Positions 57,101 to 64,000 of a DNA stretch of 64,000 nucleotides are shown piece after piece. Position numbers and translations under genes: made by a program. The stretch is taken from assembly GCF_021917145.1 (NCBI RefSeq), contig NC_061066.1:9584685-9648684 (forward strand), given 5' to 3'. Position 1 is the stretch's first letter; each line of letters opens with the position of its first letter. The notes under the pieces were generated by a model. It was not told the origin of the DNA. It saw only the letters and a program-made list of their open reading frames with translations, and ran no database searches. Origin of the DNA: Hypomesus transpacificus (Eukaryota; Chordata; Actinopteri; Osmeriformes; Osmeridae).

Positions 57101-60100
57101 CCTGGCCCCCTAACCTCTCACCCCGTGTTGGAGCGCCGGAGGCGGGGCCGGCCGGTGGAGAACCCCTATGCCAACGTTGGCCAGCAAGCTCCGCCCCCCA
57201 GCAAGCCCCAACGCAGGAAGTCTCCACTGCTCAAACAGCTGCAGGTCAGACTGCTGCTTAACACATGAACGGATGAATGGATAAGTATGGCAGCAAATCT
57301 GTGACATGTTTTGAATTTTAAAAGGCATTGAATACTTAATATTGAAATGTAAACACCACCGAATTTGTTGGTTTTGAATTCACCTATGAATTTAATTCAA
57401 TTAATAAAAAATTCTGATAACACATTTTTTACATATATATTTGACCTGAAAATATTACACCCTAAAAAGAAATTGAAGAAAAAATCCCCCCAAAATCTGA
57501 CATCTGACAAAATCTGCAACATCCGGAATACCAAGGATAGTTAAGGCAATCGAGCCTGAATGCAATCGAACCATCTCCAAGAAGTGCTCAATCCCAGCCC
57601 TCTCTCCTCAGGCCCCTCTCAACCAGGGGTGGCTGCAGGGAGTCATACAGAGCCCCAGAGCTAGCCAGGTGTAGCTGCAGGGAGTCATACAGAGCCCCAG
57701 AGCTAGCCAGGTGTAGCTGCAGGGAGTCATACAGAGCCCCAGAGCTAGCCAGGTGTAGCTGCAGGGAGTCATACAGAGCCCCAGAGCTAGCCAGGTGTAG
57801 CTGCAGCCAAGCAATACCTTGGTATCCCAGATGTTGCAATCAGATTTTTTTCTTATTCGCTTATTTGTTTAGCCTCAACATTTTTGGCCTCAACATTTTT
57901 AGGTTTAGATATCTTCGGTTTGGATTTCTTCGGGTCAAAAAGGTCACATTTTTGGGCCAAAAAGTTTTTTGCCTCTAATTTTGGGGATAAACATTTCACT
58001 ATTCGAATTTGAGCAGCCTGAATTTTGTTCAATTTAAAGAGGTGAATTCAAAACCTACAAATGTGGTGGTTTTTCAATTTAAATATTAAGTATTCAATGC
58101 CTTTTAAAATAAAATAAATTCTGTCACTGATTTGCTTCCATAGATGAGTGGATGAATGAATGAGTGGATTAACAAAAAAATGAGTGAACAAATTAATACA
58201 TTTTTGAATATTTCAATGAATTAGTGATACATATTCATGTATCATATGTAGTCCTAATTTTCTTTTACATTTTTAAACAAACTCACATTTTCATGATCAT
58301 GAAGATGCTGATGATGAGGAAGGTCTTGTTCCATCCATCTAGGTGGAGGAAGGGGGAGGAGCCAATCCCAGCAGGGCGGAGCTATACCAGCAGCAGGTTC
58401 TCTCTGAGCGTGCTCGCATCCAGGCCACGCCCCCCCAGGGACGACGCTCCTCCCTTTTCCTGTCTGTGGAGGGGGCGGGATCAGAATCCTCAGCTCCTCT
58501 CCTCCTGACCCAATCACATTCCATGGACGACCTGGGGGAGCTGCCTCCACCAATCCCGGTGCTGTCCCCTTCCCCCTCCCCCCAGGGCTCCACCTTTCTG
58601 CACCCGCTGACGGGCAAGCCCCTCGACCCTGCCTCCCCGCTGGCATTGGCGTTAGCGGCGCGGGAACGAGCGCTCACTGCCCGCACACCGAGCCCAGAAC
58701 CCCGTCACAAACGCACCACGCCCCCCCAGACCAGCCCCGAACCCCGGCACAAGCACATAGCCCCGTCCCTCTTCCTTGACGGGCATGTGGAGCGACCGGA
58801 GACGGAGGGCGGGGCCACCTCCCCCGCCGCCCCCTCCCCCGAGCGCTGGAGGCCCTCCCCCCTGCCCCTGCCCATCAGTCAGGTGACCATCAGCGTGACC
58901 AGTGAGGGCCAGGCGCCTGTGCACATAGAGGCACAGCGTCAGGCGGAGAGGAGGCGGAGCCTAACGGTGGGGAGCTCAGAGGAAGAGGGCGGGGCCTACA
59001 CCGTGACCCTGCCCCCTGCGCTGCTGTCGTCCAGTGACGAGGAGACAAGGGAGGAGCTTCGCAGGATTGGGCTGGTGACTCCGCCCCCAGGCTTCACTGC
59101 ATCCCCGCCCCCCACCCTCTCTGCCTCCCTCAGCCTGTCTCCACGGCGACCCCAGCCTGGCGAGGTGGGGGGAGGGGGAGGAGGCGGAGGGGAGTCGGCC
59201 CCGGATTCGGGGGTGGAGGAGGGGGAGGACAGGAGTGCCAGCGACCCCCACCTGGACGCCTCCATCTCCCCTGGCAGCACCCCCGCCCCCAGCCTCCCCC
59301 CGTTGCCCTCCCCGGACCTACACCAGCCCCAGCCCAGCCCCATCCCCTCCCCCAGCCCCGGGGGGCCCCCGGACCCCCAGGGCCTGAAGCCCCGGCTGCG
59401 CTCCCCTCTGGGCCGGGGGCGCTCCGCCCTCAGGGACCCCCTCCTCAAGCAGTCCTCCGACAGCGAGCTGCTGCCCTCCAGCGGCTCCAGCCCCGGACGG
59501 CCGCCCCGCTACCTGTTCCAGCGGCGCTCCAAGCTGTGGGGGGGCGACTCGGGCGAGCGGCGGCCCAGGCAGGGCAGCCCGGAGGAGGGGAGGCCCCAGG
59601 CTGTGGGGGGGCAGGGGCTGGAGCTGGCTTCAAGGCTGCAACTGCTCAGTAAGGACACACACTCGCTGGGGGAGGAGCCTGCGCTGCTTGACCCTGGGAG
59701 GAGGTCGCCGGTGGGCGGGGCTAGGTATGTGTCATCACCAGCCAGCCAATCACAGCTTGTTTTTTTACACTCTATTGGCCAATGGATAGCAGATGCAAGT
59801 TCACAGAACAGCTTGAAGTGGTGTAGGGGAATTTGAGGGGGGAACTGGTCAAAACTAAAATAGGTTAACTAACAGACTACTCTGAGTCCATTTGTAAAGG
59901 TGCTGTTTACTAGTTTACAAAGTATTGTAGGTTAACTAGTATGGGTTAACCAGGTAGGTTAACTAGTATAGGTTAACCAGGTACGTTAATTAACATGGGC
60001 TAACCAGGTAGGTTAACTAGTATGGGTTAACCAGGTAGGTTAACTAGTGTGTGTTTCCCTGTATTCCTGCAGATGTGACCAGGACAATGGAGACAGTAAA

Positions 60101-61428
60101 GCGTAGGTTTTTAGCTTGCTGGTAAACACCACCTTCTTCCCTACCCTAACTAACTTAACTAGCCATACTAACCTTACTAGTCTAACTAGCTTAACTAGCC
60201 ATACTACCCTAACTAGTCTAACTAGCGGTAGGCTACTAATGTTTCAGCTTGGTAGCTAACGACGTAACTAACTACGCTAGTTAGCCTACCTAGCCATACA
60301 TGTGTAATTTCACTAACCCTTACTAGCCTAACTTGGCTTTACTATGTGATGCTAAGATATTTTAGCTAGCTTAACTGTGCTAACCAAGCTAATTAACCAA
60401 ACTAACCATACTAGTTTAACTTTGTCAACTAGGCTCAAACAGTAGCCCAACTGGTTTAACTACTCTAACTAGTTTAAATTCCCTAACTAGCCAAACTACT
60501 CTAACATTACTAGTATATTTTTGCTAACCATGACCAGCCTAACTAGTTTGCTCCTTTCCTGGCCAGGACAAACTAACCCTTTCTAACCAGGAGAGCACCA
60601 AGGATATAACTATCCCACTTGCCCTTCCTCTCACCTCAGTTTTAACTGCCCCCTCTCACCTCAGTGTTAACTGTCCCCTCTCACCCCAGTGTTAACTGCC
60701 CCCTGTGCCCTCACTAGGTGAAACAGGGGGTTCTACTATCCCAGCATTAACATTCTCCCTACTTCCTGTATCATGTGACAGACCATCGTGTGTATTCACT
60801 CAAGTCTTTCATCTTCTTCACTCCCCCCCTCCCCCCTCCCAGGTTGTTCAGCAGTTTGGGGGAGTTAAACACCATATCCCAGAGGGCCTATGGCACCACC
60901 TTCACTGTCAGACCAGGAAGTCGCTACCCGGTGACGCGGCGCAGCCCCTCCCCCTCCCCCTCCTCTGAGAGGCCGGAGGCCCTGGGGCCTGGGAGGGGTT
61001 TTGCGATAAGCCCCTCCCACCACCACCACCACCACCACCACACCATCCTGAAGTCCTCCAGCCTCAGCCTGCCCTCCGAACCAAAGGAGGTCCGCTTCGT
61101 GATGCGCAGCGCCAGCGCCCGCACACGCTCCCGTTCTCCTTCCCCCTCCCCCCATGCCTCCCCCTGCCCCTCCCCCGTCCTGGGGGGCCCCCTGCTGGCC
61201 CTGCGGCCGTGGCGCCAGCGCCCCCTGGCTCTGTGGAGTAAATACGACGTGGGGGACTGGCTGGAGAGCGTGGGGCTGGCGGAGCACCGGGCTCGCTTCC
61301 AGGAGCACGAGATCGAGGGCTCGCACCTCCCCGCCCTCACCAAGGAGGACTACGCTGAGCTGGGGGTCACACGTGTCGGCCACCGCATGAACATCGAGAG
61401 GGCGCTACGGCAGCTGCTCGAGAGCTGA
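49008..61428 (+). CDS. shank3: SH3 and multiple ankyrin repeat domains protein 3, complete apart from a one-base slip, 23 exons, about 1629 aa
   Basis: Master scaffold of the excitatory postsynaptic density. Exons: 49008-49190, 49356-49559, 49706-49777, 49909-50017, 50124-50275, 50364-50531, 50762-50878, 51012-51089, 51224-51290, 51430-51661, 51761-51931, 52129-52242, 52409-52484, 52610-52692, 53786-53910, 54010-54142, 54361-54441, 54641-54664, 54857-54987, 55141-55234, 56736-57244, 58343-59724, 60843-61428. Domains: N-terminal SPN/ubiquitin-like ([19 protein letters not shown]), ankyrin repeats (about 190-384), SH3 ([13 protein letters not shown] to [15 protein letters not shown]), PDZ ([10 protein letters not shown] to [13 protein letters not shown] loop intact), Pro-rich region, and SAM ([37 protein letters not shown]). 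A PPPGF sequence could serve as a PPxxF Homer ligand; I see no clear KPPVPPKP cortactin motif. The SAM sequence favours SHANK3 over SHANK1/2. One extra C in exon 11 breaks the frame. Start ATG chosen as the first in the exon after the acceptor; the N-terminal 45 aa are weakly conserved. Confidence 0.93.
50532..50702. repeat. (CACACACCA)n microsatellite, shank3 intron 6
   Basis: CA/ACC compound repeat beginning directly at the donor of exon 6. Confidence 0.95.
51788..51811 (+). other. shank3: Poly-C frame slip in shank3 exon 11
   Basis: After CCCAG come 11 C, one T and 8 C, then AGCCCGCGG. Upstream the frame set by exon 10 reads [14 protein letters not shown]. Downstream the conserved SH3 frame ([13 protein letters not shown]) is offset by one, equivalent to one surplus C. 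Either an assembly/sequencing indel in the homopolymer or a real frameshift allele; the first is more likely because everything downstream is intact. Confidence 0.8.
52245..52372. repeat. CA/CACT microsatellite, shank3 intron 12
   Basis: (CA)n with CTCA interruptions between exons 12 and 13. Confidence 0.93.
52693..52960. repeat. Purine-rich G/A tract, shank3 intron 14
   Basis: GGGAGG-rich then GAAA-rich; nearly pyrimidine-free over about 120 bp at the left end, starting at the donor. Confidence 0.85.
53045..53785. repeat. TG minisatellite with ACC/C punctuation, about 740 bp, shank3 intron 14
   Basis: About 55 units of TGTGTGTGTACC, TGTGTGTACC or TGTGTGTGTC in irregular order, with no other sequence. 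It ends at the exon 15 acceptor, whose polypyrimidine tract is replaced by TG repeats. Its open Cys/Val frames are artefacts. Confidence 0.97.
54155..54195 (+). repeat. 41-G homopolymer in shank3 intron 16
   Basis: Uninterrupted run of 41 G starting 12 bp after the exon 16 end at 54142. The length as assembled may not be exact. Confidence 0.9.
54448..54552. repeat. CA microsatellite and (ATGGACACAC)n, shank3 intron 17
   Basis: CA run followed by eight ATGGACACAC units, beginning a few bases after the exon 17 donor. Confidence 0.95.
55265..55725. repeat. 20-bp minisatellite, about 23 copies, shank3 intron 20
   Basis: Unit TCTCCACAACCATCTCCTGT with variants (CCTCTCC, CTCCGG, GTACTCC). Confidence 0.96.
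55740..56700. repeat. 15-bp CTCTACTCTACTGTG minisatellite, about 960 bp, shank3 intron 20
   Basis: More than 60 imperfect copies with GTGTCTCTACTG and TTCTAC variants. Open frames in all three plus-strand phases (Cys/Tyr/Leu-rich) are artefacts. Confidence 0.96.
57288..58140. mobile_element. MITE with long terminal inverted repeats, TA target site (copy B, 853 bp)
   Basis: Begins TGGCAGCAAATCTGTGACA and ends CTGATTTGCTTCCA, flanked by TA on each side. Left arm: TTTTAAAAGGCATTGAATAC, CACCACCGAATTTGTTGG, TTTTGAATTCACCT; the right arm is its complement over about 110 bp. Inside are AT-rich spacer and a nested 42-bp tandem repeat. It lies in shank3 intron 21 and belongs to the same family as 39122-39370. 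Confidence 0.78.
57630..57805. repeat. 42-bp minisatellite, 4 copies, inside MITE copy B
   Basis: Unit AGGGAGTCATACAGAGCCCC then AGAGCTAGCCAGGTGTAGCTGC. It contains two small AGCT dyads. Confidence 0.95.
59925..60050. repeat. 27-bp repeat (TAGGTTAACTAGTATGGGTT), about 4 copies
   Basis: GTTAACTAGTATGGGTTAAC units in shank3 intron 22, followed by degenerate TAACTAGC-rich sequence to about 60540. Confidence 0.88.
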
Positions 61429-62689
61429 ACCCCGACCCTTCAACCTGTTAACCGCTGACCCTAACTCCCTGAACCCTGACCTCTTAACCCACTGAACCCT
61501 GACCCAAAGATCGTTGACCCCATAACCTCCCCTGAACCCTAACCCCTGACCTGCTGGCTCCAACAAGGTCCTGAACATAGTTTTGACCCTGATCCCAGTC
61601 TTGAGACTGGAACCCAGACCTACCCTGACCCCTGACCACATCGTGTGGAGAAGGACTGCGATCCAAAGACAGCTTCCTAAGGAGTCGAGTGTCGAGACAA
61701 GAAAATACCTCCTCCATCTCAATATCTCCAATAGTTCAATATTTTACCATTTATAAAAATCTACTTTTTAATCTTTGACATACTGGTTAATGAGTGGATA
61801 TGTTGAAAGTTGTGTTAACTCATAAGTTGTAAAGTGTTATGAATATGAAAGCATATTAACCCTCTGGAGTTGAAACACCCTCATTTGAATGACAGGGAGA
61901 CTCTAGACCCCTTAATGTGAGTGTGTGTGTGTGTGTGTGTGTGTACATTTGTGTATGTCTGTCCGAAAGCCTGTTTTCCAAGGTGTGTGTTTTGTATTTT
62001 GAGTCCTTCTTATCTGTTTTTGGGTCTCAACCTGCCAGGAGCGCTGGACTGCGTTGTACCACCTCCGCACAGCAGGTGACGCTGTGGGTCCACCTAAACC
62101 CTCTCTTCCTCTGGTAGTGACGGACACTCAACGTTGACGACTTAAAGGTTTAATGGAGATTTATTACTGATTTCATGTAGTTATAGATGATTTTTGAACG
62201 TTTATCAAATATTTAACTGAGATTTTATCAAAGCCTTCTCAAAGGTATCAATGACTCATGACGATTTATTCATGATTTCAATTTAAGAATTTAACTACAA
62301 TTTAGTGATTATTTAATGGCAATTTTGGTTGTTTGTTGGTGGGTGTGTTCATGCAGGCCGTGCCTCTCACAGCACCAGTCTGAGTCTTTATGTAAGACTG
62401 ATGTGTTATTGTTTAAGTACCAGCCTCAAGCAATGCACACGACGCTGCTGACAGCCATGATTTCTAATGTGAACAGTGATGTATGTAGATACGTGGGCCG
62501 GTGTGTGCCCTGCGTATTACCCTGGCTGGAGGCCTCTCTCTCTAGGAGGGTTAACCCTGCGTATTACCCTGGCTGGAGGCCTCCCTCTCTGGGAAGGTTT
62601 TGCACAGCAGTTGGTGCTATATCTCACTGAAGCCATGTGTACAGACTTACACTAACCCCAACACAACCGGACACCTTCTAATAACCCCA

Positions 62690-62835
62690 CCCTCCTACAC
62701 CACCCCTAACCCACCTTTACCCTCCTAAACCACCCCTAACCCACCTACACCACCCCTAACCCACCTCCACCCTCCTACACCACCCCTAACCCACCTCCAC
62801 CCTCCTAAACCACCCCTAACCCACCTCCACCCTCC
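62690..62835. repeat. About 30-bp minisatellite (CCTAACCCACCTCCACCCTC)
   Basis: Five copies with the unit CACCCCTAACCCACCTCCAC and CCTCCTAAAC. Confidence 0.92.
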
Positions 62836-63792
62836 TCAGAAGATGCGTCCCATTGGCTCTCTAAACTGGGAGGGGCCCATCTTGTCAGTCAGGCTCATAG
62901 ACCAATCAGGGGAGGTGATCCCTCCCCCAGCCTTCTGTGACCTGTTAGAGCTGGTCACTGTCACCTCCCTAACCAATCATGGTCAACCAATCGGACAGGA
63001 ACGGTTTAATCAAGCAAATTATTCATTAGTCAATCAATCAAGAGTTAAGTACATATCAATGTACTTTTTAACCAAACTAAAACTGGTGTGTCTGATATGG
63101 GTGAGGATGCCGTCAAGCAGAGTGAAAGGACATTGTGAACATAGTTATCACATGCAATAAGCAGCATCGCCTGTTCTCAGCTCTCCAGAACCGTCTACCG
63201 GCCTCGAGCCGGTACCGACCCAGGTAGAATAACAACCTTGGCAACACCTTTCTCTCCCTCCACCTTCCTACCCTGACGGACAACTCTGAACACAAAAATA
63301 CCAGCACTGCAAAGCAGCCTGCCCCCGAATGAACTCAAATATGATATATTTACTATTTTTGGTTTGTTAATTTTTTAACCCCTCCCTTGACAATCACATC
63401 GGAATGTATCAATTTTGATGTTTCTTTCATTTCCGCTTGCTTTCCTTCGAGCGCCCTCTGCCGAACGTAGGGAGTTAGTTAGAACAGCACGGTTGATTGT
63501 AAACATTCTAACTTGTTTTTCGATCAGCTGAAAGTGACAACGACGATGATGATAATGATGATGATGTGTGAATGTCTTACTTTCGATGAATTTCCACTAA
63601 TTCAGTCAAATTACTTGTATTTTAGGCAAATAGATACGTATAGTTTCAGTGTGACGGTAAGCGCTTGGTGATGGAATGTCTGTTTTATTCTTACTTGAGG
63701 TTCTTTTCCTCCATATTAAAGAGCCATTTATCCGCGTCCCGGGAAGCACGTCGCTTAGACCTGGTGTGTTCAACTGTGTGACAAACTTTCTA

Positions 63793-63798
63793 ATAAAC
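63793..63798 (+). terminator. Candidate distal poly(A) signal (AATAAA)
   Basis: AATAAA in TTTCTAATAAACTC, 2.37 kb after the shank3 stop; it could end a long 3' UTR, or belong to another transcript. Confidence 0.3.
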
Positions 63799-64000
63799 TC
63801 ATATTTACTATCATAGTTGTGTTAGTGTGTTACCCCCCCCTAAAAATGATATCGAAGCTATTTCTTCCGAAGAGACACGTGATATTATGTGTCCTATTGG
63901 TTAATAACTGACTTATCATTTGTGTAGCCTGCCGTTGACTTTCCAACAAAGCACGCTGACCAGCACAAGCATCAGCGGCAGGGCGCTAAAACGTAAAACC

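Larger units (their letters stand above)
61429..64000. other. shank3 3' UTR and downstream intergenic DNA
   Basis: No further coding exon is recognised. Contains AACCCTGACC-rich sequence right after the stop (61430-61560), a short TG run (61920-61943), a duplicated block starting CCTGCGTATTACCCTGGCTG (62512 and 62559), a CACCCCTAACCCACCT repeat (62690-62830) and an AATAAA at 63793. A GATGATGAT run lies near 63545. The ORF at 62843-63160 shows no family resemblance. Confidence 0.55.

Noticed and set aside
55816-57268. Tyr/Cys/Leu-rich ORFs resembling membrane proteins
   Set aside because: They are a 15-bp minisatellite in three frames; the real coding part begins at 56736.
58254-59633. Several minus-strand ORFs rich in Gly/Arg/Pro
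   Set aside because: They are antisense shadows of the GC-rich shank3 exon 22.
49008-61428. Assignment to SHANK1 or SHANK2
   Set aside because: The SAM domain ([23 protein letters not shown]) and the [17 protein letters not shown] region match SHANK3 better than the SHANK2-type NEIDGSHLP sequence.
62843-63160. 105-aa plus-strand ORF after shank3
   Set aside because: No recognisable domain and no splice or conservation evidence; likely chance.

Overview
The window is vertebrate nuclear DNA, almost certainly from a ray-finned (teleost) fish. Genes are spliced with GT-AG introns of about 0.1-1 kb. The proteins match vertebrate families, there is a fish-type tRNA-derived SINE with the usual 3' tail, and micro- and minisatellites fill most introns. 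The species cannot be named from the sequence. All identifications come from remembered protein families; no database search was run.

Layout. 1-756 holds the last three exons of a nucleotide-sugar transporter (slc35d2, +). It lies tail-to-tail with znf367 (5990-2884, -, five exons, 314 aa); these two genes are also neighbours in human. 6.0-10.9 kb is intergenic and contains a cluster of CTCF-like motifs. 18823-10925 (-) is a complete 17-exon gp130-family receptor with a LIFR-type tail (lifr, 936 aa); a candidate non-coding first exon lies near 22.2 kb. 23338-24758 (+) is bri3bp (three exons, 234 aa), followed by long repeat-rich DNA. 31960-32092 (+) is exon 1 only of acetoacetyl-CoA synthetase (aacs, the human neighbour of BRI3BP). 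An exact 100-N assembly gap follows (32534-32633). On its far side are the last six exons of grip1 (+, to 36567), so the rest of aacs and the start of grip1 are missing and the join is unproven. 40468-42160 (+) is a 172-aa CYTH-domain protein. 49008-61428 (+) is shank3 (23 coding exons, about 1629 aa). The remainder to 64000 is shank3 3' UTR or intergenic. grip1 and shank3 both encode postsynaptic PDZ scaffolds; the other genes share no evident pathway.

Most unusual feature: many tandem repeats are not random intronic satellites but copies of a gene-processing boundary. In lifr, five different 5' splice sites have been duplicated in tandem (2, 3, 5, about 17 and 24 copies). In grip1 a 3' splice site is present in 16 copies. 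In bri3bp the stop codon region is present in 8 copies, and in the CYTH gene the polyadenylation signal region in 7. Some arrays keep the reading frame, so alternative splice-site use could vary protein length. Other notable items are two copies of a TA-flanked MITE with about 100-bp inverted ends, a probable hAT MITE, a decayed duplicate of a CYTH exon start, an in-frame 33-bp coding duplication in lifr, a one-base frame slip in a poly-C run of shank3, and a 41-G homopolymer 12 bp from a shank3 splice donor.
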